This document shows positions 48,000 to 60,248 of a stretch of DNA of 64,000 nucleotides, piece after piece. The notes below the pieces were generated by a model, which did no database searches, had not been told where the DNA came from, and worked only from the letters and a program-made list of their open reading frames with translations. This DNA comes from Polytrichum commune (Eukaryota > Streptophyta > Polytrichopsida > Polytrichales > Polytrichaceae), in NCBI GenBank assembly GCA_950295325.1, contig OX485803.1, positions 76,585,554 through 76,649,553 on the forward strand, written 5' to 3'. Within the stretch, counting starts at the first letter, position 1. Each line of letters starts with the position of its first letter. The position numbers and the translations under genes are program-made.

Positions 48000-49900
48000 T
48001 AAGGAAACGATATTTGAATATGTTCTTGATTTTGATACTATCGAAGTATATGTACTATGCTAAAACATTCATACCAAGTTAAAATTACTTGAATTTTAAT
48101 ATGATATTAAGATGGCATTGATCCGAATAATGTTTGGAATATACACAATGATTCATCTTGTGATATCCACCATGCACCGATATTTTTTTTCCCTAACATT
48201 GGTGTAGTGGGATCTTTGATGCCATTATTCGTATTGTGTATAGATGGAATGTTGAGAACTTCATAATTGTCTTCATAGATCTACAGTGATAGTTGATGAC
48301 TTCATGGTCGGAAAAACTTATGCACTACTTTCTACAAAGAGCAGGCATTTTCCTTTGACGTTGGGATTGTAGATAGTTGTATGTGTTACTATTTATAGTT
48401 TACAATATACAAATAAATCATCAAGAAACACTTATGGGTTGCACAATCGTGGGTTTAGACTAACGTTGGACCAATGCACATGTGTATGCATGGTATCAAT
48501 ACACATTGCCACTTTGGTATCTTCCTTTTCCATATTCCATGGTTAAGTATATTCACACCAAATCTTCTCTATATCCCAATAACAGATCCCAATGATTGCT
48601 AAAATTGTTTGTTTTCTTTTGCCATCTCTAAAGCTAGTGAACTTGCTCTCTAAACAAAATGCATATATCGTCCATCTTCATGGTTTCCTACACGTAGTTA
48701 TCATTTTTAAAAACTAACCTAGTCCCATTCTACTTGAAACCTTACATGTAAAATTTAAAATAAAACAGAATAAATGAACATAGGAATTAATTATCTTAAG
48801 TCCACATCCTCTCTTCACGCCAACCTGCCAAGAGTTTTCACATTAAGCATGTCCTTGTGTTGCTATGTCATGCAAGGTCAAAATTGGATGGTCATTCTCG
48901 GCAATGTCCATTAGAGTTGTTCGTAAAGTAAAGCAAATGAAACCATGGGTTTAATACCAAACCTTGAGTTTATGAGGATTAACACAAAGTCGCCCAACTT
49001 TTCTTAATGCTTTAGTTACCGTACTTGAAAAGTGGTGTCGGGCTACAATAATGGGCTTTCTAACTTGTCCTACTAGGACGAGTGGGCCAAGCTAGCATTG
49101 CATAGCCCAATCCGGGATTGAGGATAATGGATCGCGTGCACATACCCTATTCTAGATTCCATAAAAATTCTCTCAAAGTTTGAGAGGTGGAAAGAGAAGG
49201 TCCCAAAAGTTCACATAACTTTCAAAATAGGCAACGATACACGACGAGCTAATGAGCTCTTAGTAAAAAGTTTTCTCGAAGACAAGATCAACCCCATGGT
49301 TTTGTCCCTCTTTGAGGGACTTTTACAAATAACTCGGTTGCATATGCATGGTATGGTGAATTCTACGGTGAATGATACAGTGATCCAAAATTTGAGGAGA
49401 AAGCCTCAAGAATGTCAATGCCATGTCAATGGAATCCATGCTTAAATAAGCCACACCAACGTTCCCGTTATGCTTGAAATTCATCTTACTTCAAATAAGT
49501 GGAACGACACCCAACGTCCATTGTAGTCACCACTTTGTATAACAAAACTCCGATTGCTCCTCCAAGAGCATGAGGATTGTCGAAACTTGTGATGAAAGTG
49601 AAAAATCATCCATAATATAGTTTTTCTCCATGAGCTTATTGATTCTACCCGATAACCAACTTTGAGGTGGTGGACGGCCGCCACATTTCCAAAGCTCGTT
49701 ATGCATTCTCCTCTTGATGCTTATATAGTCAGTAGTTACCAATCAAATTCAACATCAAAAAATGATATACATAATACCACGTGTCGTCGTCTCATAGGTT
49801 GGGGAGGCAACAAATTCCCATTTGGATACATTGTTTTGGCGTGAAGCTGAGTTGGACCGGTCCACGTGTGAAGGTCGAACCAACGATACGTTTTCCGTGG
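48000..49900. other. Gene-free AT-rich region upstream of the DUF936 gene
   Basis: No recognisable gene or repeat pair. From about 49850 the composition turns sharply GC-rich as the DUF936 leader region begins. Confidence 0.35.
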
Positions 49901-50507
49901 ATAAAACCCGCCTGGTTGGGTTGGGCGGGACGGGTGGAGGCAGCCGGCAGTCGAGAGAGAGGTCCGGCCCGGCCCGGGTTTCAATGGCGAAGGGGCTGTT
50001 GGAGAAAGAGCCGCTGACGCTGCCTCAGAGAATTTCCGGCGGCACACAGGCAAAGGCAAAGGAAAGCAACAGGGTGACGGGAAAGGGAAGGGAAGGAGAG
50101 AGAGGAAGATTAAGCTTAGGGGCGAAGAGAAGAGGGAGAGAGTGCAGAATTTTTGCTGCGACCGGGGGCGATGGCGGAGGAGGGGGCCGCGGGGGGCCCC
50201 GCAGGGGCACGCGCTGCTGGCAGCCCGGGGCTCTCTTTCCTGCCCTGGCATTCGCTGGCAAGCTTAGGGCCTTCTTCTTGCCGCATTAGCGGCCACAATT
50301 TTTCTTTGCACCAGCCTGGGGCTTCTTGGTTTGGGATTGCCGGGCCTTTTTGCGGGGGCGTTTTTAATCTCTGGCCTGCCAGCAATTGGTGGAGCGCCGG
50401 GGGCCGGAATAGCCGTGCGATCACCGGAACGGTTAACTCTTCAATCCATTTCTTGCAGCATTAGCTGCCCGCCTTTCTCTGTCGTCATGGATCGGGTAAT
50501 GAATGAG
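49860..50507 (+). promoter_or_regulatory. GC-rich promoter and putative first leader exon of the DUF936 gene
   Basis: A GC-rich, CpG-rich island that stands out against AT-rich flanks. A good donor (GAG|GTGAGTATG) lies at 50507/50508. Upstream ORFs exist, for example one from the ATG at 50171 (about 98 codons, Ala/Gly-rich at the start), but no domain is recognisable. I therefore read this as an untranslated leader exon. A second leader exon is likely at 52266-52379 (TTCGCAG acceptor, GTAAGTG donor). The link to the DUF936 gene is inferred from position and orientation. Confidence 0.45.
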
Positions 50508-50660
50508 GTGAGTATGCAAATCGTAGGGAATGCTGCTGCGGGGGAGAGGGAGATTTGTAGAGTAGATATCGCATGCACTTGAGTCCGTTTGGTTCTAGAT
50601 TTGAAGGATTGAAGGTTTGAAGCTTTCTAGCGTGTGTGGAATCATCGATTTCCTTGGAGA

Positions 50661-50697
50661 GCGGGGCGGGGCGGGGCGGGGCGGGGCGGGGCGGGCA
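50661..50697 (+). repeat. (GGGGC)7 tandem repeat, G-quadruplex candidate
   Basis: Seven consecutive GGGGC units plus a final GGGC. At least four G-runs of four with one-base loops meet the classic G-quadruplex pattern on the plus, coding-sense strand. It sits about 155 bases past the putative first leader donor, so within a leader intron. Confidence 0.85.
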
Positions 50698-52265
50698 GGT
50701 GTTTGAAAACGGCAATAGATTTCTGGTCGTGGAGTTCTTCCTTCCTTTCAACATTTTCTGCCTTTCTCTGTACTGCAGTGAGGAGTAAGGCTCGGTTTCT
50801 GGTGCTATAGCGTACTGCTGGTGCAGATTTCTGAATAGATTCAGTGGATCATGGCTGCCTCTCTTTCTGCTGTTCACGACGTTGGTTAATAGAAACCTGC
50901 CCTTGAATTAGTGAGGATTTTGCACTCCTTTCTACGATTGCTGCCCGGAGTCATGTTGCTCCAATCTCAGGTGACTCCCTTTGTCGATGCGGATCTGTGG
51001 TTTAGGAATCGACTTTGACAGCGGGCCAAATCCATGCAAGCGAATTCTTAGATTGCCAGCATTCCCGCCGGTTGTGATGGAGTGTGTGTTTATCACCTTA
51101 GAATCCAGGTGCTAGAAGCTGGTTGGAGGGGTTTAAGTTTGGGCTGCTACAGCCGGAACTGAGAAAATTGGAAGCCCGGGAAATCATATCGAATGGACAG
51201 TCAAGAGTAAAGAGGTTTAAGAGTACGCTCAGACGTGCAGACTCGAAGGTGTCGCATGATTATTATGTGATGATGGATCTCTAAGCGGAATCGGGGTTGC
51301 AAGTACTCATAGCTAGAAGAAAATTGCAGATAACGATTGAAGCTGGCTGATTGGAGTGTTGGTTAGTGGACGCTTGATAATAGATCAAGACATTTCTCTT
51401 GAAATTGACGGACTTGGATCCTGTAGGCGGGGCTGTTCCCATTTTGATCAGGCAAATCGGGCGCCATATAATTACGCTGAGAGACTCGATGATTCCAGAT
51501 TTTAGCGCGTGTCGAGGCGAAAGTTATCTGAACTGCTTCCCTCACCTGTAGAGACATTCAATGTCACAATTTCCTCATGGAAAGCCCGACAACTAAGAAG
51601 ATCTTCAGAGTCTAGAATATGGAGTGTACGTGGAATATGAATAAATCTGGCATTCGTCGTGTAATTACCGCCGAAACAGATCGAAATTCATCCCGTATTC
51701 TGCGCTTGTTCTTTTCACAAAGCTTGCCGACCGTTCATCAAGATTGCCATAGCACCTCTCTTGGGAATCTGTGCTCGAGTTTTGCTTTTTCTTGTTTCCA
51801 CGTATCCTTGACCTTGTTGATTTCTATACGACTGCTCATTGCACATTCGTTTGAAATTGAGTTGCTGCGCGAGAATAGATCTGTAACCATGTTATATTCT
51901 CACCCTGTAGGTCTCATTTTGAATCGTTATCCTTTTTCAAGATACTTTTGAAGCGAGGTCTGCAGAAACAACTGATTTATATTTCAGACTGAATTGGTGT
52001 ATCCTGGATAGATCCTTTTTCCTTCATGGCGCAGCCTTAGGTTCTCTTCTCCTGTAAATGTATTCTATTTCTCGACTTCCAATATCTCAGACGCTGCTCC
52101 TCCAATATCTCAGACAGTATTGTCTTGACGTTTCAATTGTTTCGTTCTTCAGATCTACAAGTTATATTTCTTGAAGGTTACCTTTCAGTTCTTGCCCGAT
52201 CGGGTATGAGAATCACGTTTTAGTTTAGCATCTCTGTAATGTCGTTAACATGATTGTTTTCGCAG

Positions 52266-52379
52266 GGCAGACTTGCCAAGAGAACTTGAAGGCCATCATC
52301 AATTTGTCTTATTATCAACAGCTTGATGGCAGCTCACATTGAGAATCTTCGTGCAACGGTCACAACAAAAACCGAAGTC
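52266..52379 (+). other. Putative second 5' leader exon of the DUF936 gene
   Basis: Bounded by a T-rich acceptor ending CGCAG and a donor GTAAGTG. It contains an in-exon ATG that would open an upstream reading frame. It is not in the known DUF936 protein start, so it is read as leader. Confidence 0.4.
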
Positions 52380-52979
52380 GTAAGTGTTTTCTTTATTGGA
52401 GACTCAGTTGCATGTTACCTGTGAATATAGATGCTCTGGTCCATGTTCTACATTAATAATGTCTGATGATTAGGACATTTTACCTTTCTGATAGTTTGAT
52501 TGGGAAAAATGCATCTGCAGATCTGACTGGTGACCTTTCTGTCGACTTGAGCCTCACGCACGATGTGGTTCTTCTGCATAGTGAAAAGTTCACTGAGAAA
52601 TAGGAAGCAAGTGTAAACCCTTGGCCAGCTGGTCTCATGTTACCAGTGATTGATATTGGAACCCCTAGATTGTGAAGGCCATTTTTAAAGGTCTCTCCCT
52701 AAGTTACTTTGCGAGAAAAACCTTCTTCCAGGAGAACCTTTGACTTCTCTAGTTGTGTATATACCAAGATATGTAGAATGATCTTGAGATGCTCATTGGG
52801 AGCAGTTTAAAAAGATCTACAAGATTTGACGAGAACACATGAGCTGCTAGATTGTGAAACGCATTTGAACTGTGTCAAAACTCAGTACGCACACCTGGTT
52901 GGTTGAGATCTATTAAGAATTTATTCAGAGTTGCGGATTTATTCAAACAAGCGGGGGATTCTTGATATTTCCTGCAACC

Positions 52980-55900
52980 ATGGCCACCCTTATTCCAGGC
53001 GTCCTCCTGAAGCTCCTTCAGCATATGCACTCTGATGTCAAAGTCACAGGAGAACATCGATCTGCACTATTGCAAGTGATATCGATAGTTCCAGCTTTGG
53101 CTGGAAGCGAGCTGTGGCCAAATCAAGGGTTCTATATAAAAGTGTCGGACTCCTCCCACGCCACTTATGTTTCCTTGGCAGAGGAACACGATGACTTGAT
53201 TCTCAGCGATAAATTGCAGCTCGGGCAGTTTATCCATGTAGATAGGCTTGAAGCAGGGTCTCCAGTTCCTCTTCTTCGTGGTGTAAGACCTCTACCTGGA
53301 CGACATCAATGTGTAGGAACTCCTGAGGATCTTGTGGCAACAGTAATTTCGACTCCGTCCCCTGATGTCACCATTCACCCTGACCTCTTCCATCCGGATC
53401 TGTGTACATCAGAGATAATTGACTGTGCTTCTCGAGATTGCTTCTCTCGTAGTAGGTCTAGCAGGTCAGTGCCATCTCTTACGAATTTTTTGCTATATGT
53501 TGTGTATAATGTGCTGAAACTGTCACTTATGAGGGTTGAGCACAGATACTATAATTAAATTTGAAAAGCTGTAAGTTATCATTGTTAACAATTGCTTCGG
53601 GATTCCCACGCAACAATGTCTTCTTTGAATTCCGAGTGAAAATTATATTGGTAGGTGATCACAAACCAACACAGAAGCTTGATGTTAAGGTTCTAGACAT
53701 TCTCAGCATCAATACGTGGTTTAATGTGCAAGATTTTAGGGTGTTGATTCTAGTTCCATTTACCTTATAGCCGTATGAGTTTATTCGTTGCATTCATTTC
53801 AGCAATATTCATTCTCTTGCTAGTCACGATTTAGATGATATATAGCAGCTATTTGAAAGGAGGCGTTGTCTATTTCTCAACCTGAAAAGGATACTGCAAT
53901 TTACCCCCTTCTCGGTTATCTTGTAGACTCCGCATTCATAAGGTTAGACTGTATTTTATACCTTACTTATGGTTTGCAGGTCGTCTAGCAGGTTCGACCC
54001 TTCATCTGCAGAGAGCGTTGCAGGGAAGTTTGCTGAAAGGTCAAATGGATCAATCAATGGGAGATCTGCATCTGCGGGATCCAACAGCTCTCAGAAGTTT
54101 CATGATTTTGAATTTATATCAGAGAAGACGATTGAGATATCCTCTGATGATTTCGGAGCACAGCTGACGGAAAGGTTGGCGCGTAGCTCTTTGGAAAGAT
54201 CAAATTCAATCAAATCACAGGGTCAGGAAGTCACTAAGCCTGAGACACAAAAAGAAGAGCGACCAAATTCGAGGTCAAAGGTTCGACATGTCAATTCCAA
54301 AGTGGATTGTTCTTCACCACAATCTGCATCTCCTGCAAAGCCACAATCCAAACTGAGTTCAATATTCACTGACAGGAGATCCTCAGGCTCCTTGTTTACA
54401 AGGAGTGTTATTGCATGCCCTGAAGATCGTGCTATTCCTTATAGAGACAGTACACCTGGAACGGTTTCTTCAAGGGCGAAGCAGACATCTCCTTCGGCTA
54501 AAAGATCTGTCAGTGCTGGCAAGGTTGTTCAGCTTGTGGATACCACTAAGAGGCGCTCGATGGGTGGCACTTGTCGCAATGGTGAAATCATTACCGTGAC
54601 TGCTAAAAGCTTACGCAAGAGCTGGGAGGGAGCAGCAGCCAAGGATGGTAAAGATCGTTGTCATCCAAAGCAAGTCAAGTCAGACGTGAAGGCAACTCTA
54701 TGGTCTTCTGTAAGCACTGCATTTACTTATATGTTTGGAGTATTATGTTTTCTTTGCTTTTAATGAGCATTTTTGAGGGAAATTTATGTACGTTTTTATC
54801 TGCTCCAATGAACTATGCGTATTAGGAGTTTGTCTTGAAAGTCTTGCAAAACAGCAAAAATACAATCAACAATAGTAAGTGCAATTTTGTGATGTTCTAG
54901 TTCAGTGTATTGAATGATACGAAGATGAAGTCTAATCACTGATTCGATCTGATCAGGTTTCTTGCACAAGAAGGCTCAGTGATACCATTGGACATGCTGC
55001 TCAAGAAAGAAGTCCTTCTTCACCAAGGGTATCGAGCATCAAAGGAGACTGCAATGGTTTTTCAAAGAACTCTGCTACAGAGTCCACTCCCTCCCCCGTT
55101 GTCAAAGACGCGGAGCTCAACAAAAGATTGGTAGATGTGGATGCGTGGGATTCGCTGCCAGCAAGTCTTTCATCATTTGGCAGGGTACGAATAACATTAA
55201 TAACTTTCATTACATAGTGGGGTCTTGCGAGTGTCCAGTGAAACTTTTTCCTGATTTTCTTTCTGTTGTGCAAGTACATTCTTGGTCCAGTTATAAATTG
55301 TAATCTTCACCTTCACCAATTCTATCAAGTTCAGCAGTATGATATTCGAATTCTTAAGTAAAGAGTATCTCGGTGCTAAAGCCTCTAAACTTGCGTATCC
55401 TGTTGTGCGTTTTTGCACGTTAGTGGTTGATATTTGTCACGTTGAGACACGAGGTCCAAAGAGTGAAGTTATATTAAGTTCCAAAATAAGTTCAAAATTT
55501 TGGTGTTCTTTTCAGGAGGCTCTGCAAGCCAGGGAGGCGGCTACCCAGGCAGCTGTTGAAGCTCTACAAGAAGCGTCAGCAGCGGAGAGCGTCCTTCGGA
55601 GTCTCAGGCAAGGACTTGGAATCACGTAACAGCTGTGAAGTAGGTTGTTTTCGTAGCTGTATTATTATTCTGTTCAGTCCGTGTTTGTGCTCCTCTTATT
55701 GCAACATTCTCTGCCCTTTGACCAGTATCACGCATGAGTGGGTCTCATAGAGCGTCTGTTGAAAACCCTGCTTTAGTGTTCCAAGAGTAAGTAATGAGTG
55801 CAAACAGTAATCGAGTATTAACTCGGCTTGGTCTTTTAAATGTGCAGCATGTTTGCTGAACTCTGCTCATTTGCACGGACGGAATTCCCACAGCCTTCAG

Positions 55901-57015
55901 TGGAACAGTTTTTGAGCCTCCATCAATCGTTAAAGCATGCAGTAGCTGTGGCGGATGCATTGTCATCTGCACGTAATGCTCACGAGTCTGCCGCTCCTAC
56001 AGATAGTAGTGATCAAACTATGAGTGAGAAAGCTGAAGCTGCTGCAGAGAAGGCTCGTTGTGCTGCAAGCTGGGTAAATGCCGCTCTGTCGTCCGATTTA
56101 GGAAGTTTCTCAATACAGAGAAAACAAGACAGCATACTAGCAGCAACTCGAACGTCCTTGAAAAAAGCCACAAGTCCACAACTCACAGTCATGGTGGATG
56201 GTGGCCCAAGCACAGTACCTAGAGGCAGAAGTGCTTCGCCATCTTTGACCGCAAGGCCCTTGGCAAATCCATCCTCTCCAAGATTCCGAACAGCCCTGTC
56301 ATCAATGAGCCAAATCGGGAACGATAGAAGGAACGGTGCTGACTTGAGATCACAGTCTCCCATGAAGGTACTGTATCTGGATATGGAACTTCCTGATTGT
56401 TTAGAGTTCTTTCATTTTTCACTTGACTTTGTTGTCGATTCTTACAAGAAAAACCCATTATCTGTCCAGGCGCCTGCTCTCACTTCCTCCAGGCGTAGCA
56501 ACACAGTGAGCAGAACTGGTATAGGGAAGAATGCTAAAGCTACAAGCAAAGTGACACCAGAGACGCCGGTGAAAGAGACGAAACCTCTTCCTCTACCTGA
56601 GGTTGTTGTTCCTCCTCCATGGGTGAAGGGCAAAGCCGCGACACAAGCTGCCCAGCTCGGTCAGCAATTAGAGGGACAAGCGCAACGATGGTTCCTCACG
56701 TTTATGGAGGGTGCTCTGGATTGTGGTTTCCGAATTCCGGGTGGGGGCAGCGACAGCGGAGAAGAAGTCGGCGGTGCTAAAGTTGTGAGCCAGCAAGAAA
56801 ACTGTCACATAGCATCCATGTTATCACAACTGAAACGAGTGAACGATTGGTTAGATCAGGTGGGTGATCCATCCGATACCAAATTGGTAGAGACCAAGAC
56901 ACGATTGAAGAAAAAAATATATGAGTTCTTGCTTCAGCATGTGGAATCTGCCGCCTCCGCCTTGGGGAACGTCTCCTCTATCATGGTCTATTCGAAGCCT
57001 CAACCTGTAAGCTAA
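52980..57015 (+). CDS. DUF936/DUF6857 plant-specific protein (CORD-type microtubule-associated candidate)
   Basis: Members of this family include the Arabidopsis CORD proteins, reported to act on cortical microtubules; function here is inferred. Six exons: 52980-53464, 53980-54709, 54957-55184, 55516-55607, 55848-56367 and 56470-57015; 866 residues, phases consistent. The start [13 protein letters not shown] and [10 protein letters not shown]...[12 protein letters not shown] is the family's conserved N-domain (DUF936, residues 1-130). A long Ser/Arg/Lys-rich, basic, disordered middle follows. The C-terminal domain from [18 protein letters not shown] (about 740) to the end is DUF6857. The exon 4 donor is GC, not GT (CTCAG|GCAAGG), and is needed to reach [10 protein letters not shown]. 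The last intron (102 bases) has no stop and keeps frame if retained. Confidence 0.92.
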
Positions 57016-58100
57016 GCTTGCAGACAACGTTCTCCCATCAATTCAACCCATTTTCTGGAGGTGATGGTGATTTTGCATTCAATTCTTCTGAGGATCGGTA
57101 GCTACAAGAAATCCTGTATGCACACGCCATCATTAATTGGAGCATATTATTTGAGAAGTCATCATGATATGAACTTCCGTTGCTGGTCAGGTCAGGTCAG
57201 GTCAGGTCAGGTAGCAGGAGTGATGAACCTGCATCAGAATCTGTGATTGCAAGACTGAGGAGGCATAGATTATGGATCATTTTAAGCAGTCCTTGATGAT
57301 GTCTGCTGTCATGGTAATTATACATTTTCCCAGGTCATTTCATCATTAATTCAATTGTAGTGTGTAGGTATTTAAAGGTGCCATGATTTGTTGCCTTGTG
57401 AGGCCTTGTAAACTATACATCCCTGGCGAATGTGCCAATGTCTTTCATCTGCATGTCCTGAAACTCAGATAAATTGATCTATGTAGCATTTGACATACCT
57501 CTTTAGGTAAACATACTTCCTGCGCAGGTGTGATGAGAATGGATTGTACTTGCATCATATTGGGTGGGAATAGATTTGTAATTGGTTCATGTTTTGTTGG
57601 GCCTTCATTCTTATCCACAAGAAATCCAAAATTAGCAACACACAAACTCTTACACTCCAGCGAACTTCGAACCCGTTTTATTAAGATTTTTCTAGGCGTC
57701 AGAGCACATAGACTACATTTCCTCGATAAGCGAAGGAAAGCTGTATGTTTTATGAATGAACTCACAACAACCTATGGCACACGAAACTAGTAAATAAGTT
57801 TCCATGGCACCAATAATCTTTTCAGAGAGAAAGGAATACAACTACAAGTGGGGTGAAACCCCAAAACAAGGACCTCGAAGAAAGACTAGGAAGTAAGACC
57901 CATAACCCAACCTTTCTACTTCCAACTAATAGAGAAAGTATTTTTTGCAACACTATTAGAGGAGTGTCTAGCATACCGGTACTTGTCCTTAGCTTCTTGC
58001 CAATCGAGCCTACTGCAAATCATAGCTTTTGGCAATATACTTTTCATTTGTACCAAAAAAAAAAACACAACAAGAGACCTGTATTCCACAACTTCACTAA
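57016..58100. other. 3' region of the DUF936 gene and intergenic sequence
   Basis: Includes a short (GGTCA)n repeat at about 57187-57212, just past the stop. ORFs at 57445-57790 on both strands overlap each other and show no domain. No gene is called. Confidence 0.35.
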
Positions 58101-58102
58101 AT

Positions 58103-58387
58103 TTATTCTGTTGCCACGAGATTTTCGGGCGGCGGTGTTACGGACCGGTTCTCCCACCACGAGAAGAGTTTGCTGAAGAAGAGCGAGAAATGTTCCATAC
58201 ACCATCGCCTCCCCGCTTTTTGTGTCTCAATTTCACCCGCAGTTTCTTTGGATGGTTCTTGCGTGGTATCTATTTTACCATCGTCATTTGTAGATGTTTC
58301 CTTTTGAGATTCTTCCTCTGGTGTAGTTTCCATCTTCAGTTTCTCATTATCATTTAAACCTGGAACTTCTTTCAGGAAGAACTCCAT
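58103..58387 (-). CDS. Hypothetical small protein, 94 residues
   Basis: A single uninterrupted frame with a true ATG at 58387. Residues 10-60 are Glu/Lys/Thr-rich and polar. Residues 62-80 are aromatic and hydrophobic (CMEHFSLFFSKLFSWW), like an amphipathic or membrane-contact helix. I do not recognise the family. Composition and third-position use look more coding than nearby frames, but length alone does not prove a gene. It lies convergent to and about 1.1 kb from the DUF936 stop. Confidence 0.35.
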   Translation of the reverse strand: MEFFLKEVPGLNDNEKLKMETTPEEESQKETSTNDDGKIDTTQEPSKETAGEIETQKAGRRWCMEHFSLFFSKLFSWWENRSVTPPPENLVATE

Positions 58388-58389
58388 CG

Positions 58390-59370
58390 ATACGAGGCAA
58401 ATTCCTCAAAATATGTCGCTTTCTCGAGAGTATCAACTTTGTGTTTCTGTTGCTGGTTCAATCTATCGTCACTCAACAACTGGAAAGGAAATAGGCTTCA
58501 GGATAGACCCTTATATAGGAAATGAATTAGAGCATGGTTTTAAGCACTGTAGTCTGCTATACAAAGAGAACAAGATGTTTTCAATTTTAATCTTCAGAAT
58601 AAGATGGAATTTAAACTTATACACCAGCTCCATATATATTTCTACGGAGGCAAACAATTGGGAAATAACCAGACATAAGGTAAGTGGGCCTAAGTTGGTT
58701 ACTCAGTTTAAAACACAAACCGACACTTAAGAAGTGTGGTTTGCGACATTTATATCTAAGAATGAACACCAAAAATACCATCGAAAATCCAACCATGTTA
58801 TTATTGGTACACTTTTGTGTTGGAGTGTGTCCTCTACAATTCATTGACTTAGAGTGAAGTTCCCTTCACTATTTGAGACTGTAGTACTAGGGACTCTCAA
58901 GTCTTCTTTCAACTGGATCATCAAGTTGATGTTAGCCTCTATCTCACGAAGGTTATTGCATTTTGCTACTTTAGGGCGTTTGCATGTTTGACGCATTCTT
59001 GACGTATTTTTAGTCTCATAAGCCTATTGACTTCTTGGACTCGAAAATCAACTTCAACTCATTTTATTCACATCATTAGACTACTTGGTTAACCAATCTA
59101 TGCTCACTGCATCGATTTTCCCAATTAGTGAAGGTAGCACTAGATTTCTTTATGCTATGAAATTAATGCCTCCAAAAGATCTAGGAAGCACCGTTCATCT
59201 TAACACTCTTCATTGAAAACATTGTTCATAGCAACATTATTCACTGAAAGTACCGACACTATTCATCTTGACAATATTCATTGACAATCATGTGTTTGCA
59301 TATAGTTTATATTTAACAGTCTACAAGCACCTTAGAGCACGCATTAATTTTCTTGAAATGTGTGGTGAAT
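58390..59370. other. Gene-free intergenic sequence
   Basis: No recognisable gene. A segment near 58925-58960 ('ttagcctctatctcacgaagg') resembles 41575-41605. Confidence 0.3.
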
Positions 59371-59374
59371 GAGC

Positions 59375-59605
59375 ATGTATTGATGATTCGAGTATCACTT
59401 AGTGAAAAAAATGTCCTCACTAATTTTGAGACTTGGAAAATAGTGCGTGTTTTGGGAATTAATACCACATGCACTAATCGAGAGACTCAATGTAGTAAAG
59501 ATATTATGGAGGACATACACAATCATCTAATAAAATAGAGAATCTTCACTTTGAAAATGAATAAAATATTCATACGAGCTCCAAACTTTATGAGGAAAAT
59601 GGTCA
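59375..59605 (-). repeat. Dispersed repeat family R2, copy 3 (inverted, partial)
   Basis: 'gagaatcttcactttgaaaatgaataaaat' and 'catacgagctccaaac' are the reverse complement of the right half of R2 at 33150-33230. Confidence 0.5.
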
Positions 59606-60248
59606 AGGGCACAATTTGGATTTGCTGATCATCACCAAATGCATGTTTCCATTTCTATGAGAAGTCAGGTTACATGCAACCTTGAAGAGCAACCAAGTTA
59701 CAAATTTGGTGTACACACTAAACTCCGTAATAACATGCTTGTGACAATGAAAGTGCATGTGATATTAAGGACGTTTGCAATGTTAACATGGATGTGTGAT
59801 AAAGAGAATTATTGTAGCATGTGCCATTACGGAACAACACAATGTCAACATTGCAATAATAACAATAATTACAATAATGACAATGCTATGCGTGTGAACA
59901 TGTGGTTTGAATTCTTTGATGGTTCAATTTAATGTCAAAACTGATGATATATGGAAGGGAAACGTGACAATAAAGAGAGAGATTTAAACTAAGAACATCC
60001 GCTCCTTAGAGTTTCGGGATATAAGAGGAGGATTGACATTGAGGAGCTTGATACTATGGAGTTTAGAGTGTAGACAGATGTGTAGTATCGGTGGATCTGT
60101 TTTTTCCAAGTCAGACATGGTTGAAATTTTTGGTAGTTCTATAGATCACCGAGTGTCATTTTTTCCTTCCAGGATTTTGTATCAAATTATGGCTAATCTA
60201 GGTCATTTAAAGATTCTGATACAGCTCACACTGAGCTTTGTGAGACAG

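Noticed and set aside
50171-50464. Ala/Gly-rich ORF in the GC island as a separate gene
   Set aside because: Its composition follows the GC content, no domain is present, and it ends without joining a conserved frame; better read as leader sequence with an upstream ORF.
57445-57790. Overlapping ORFs of 86-106 codons on both strands
   Set aside because: No domain in either; mutual overlap and the lack of a sensible start suggest chance or an unrecognised repeat.
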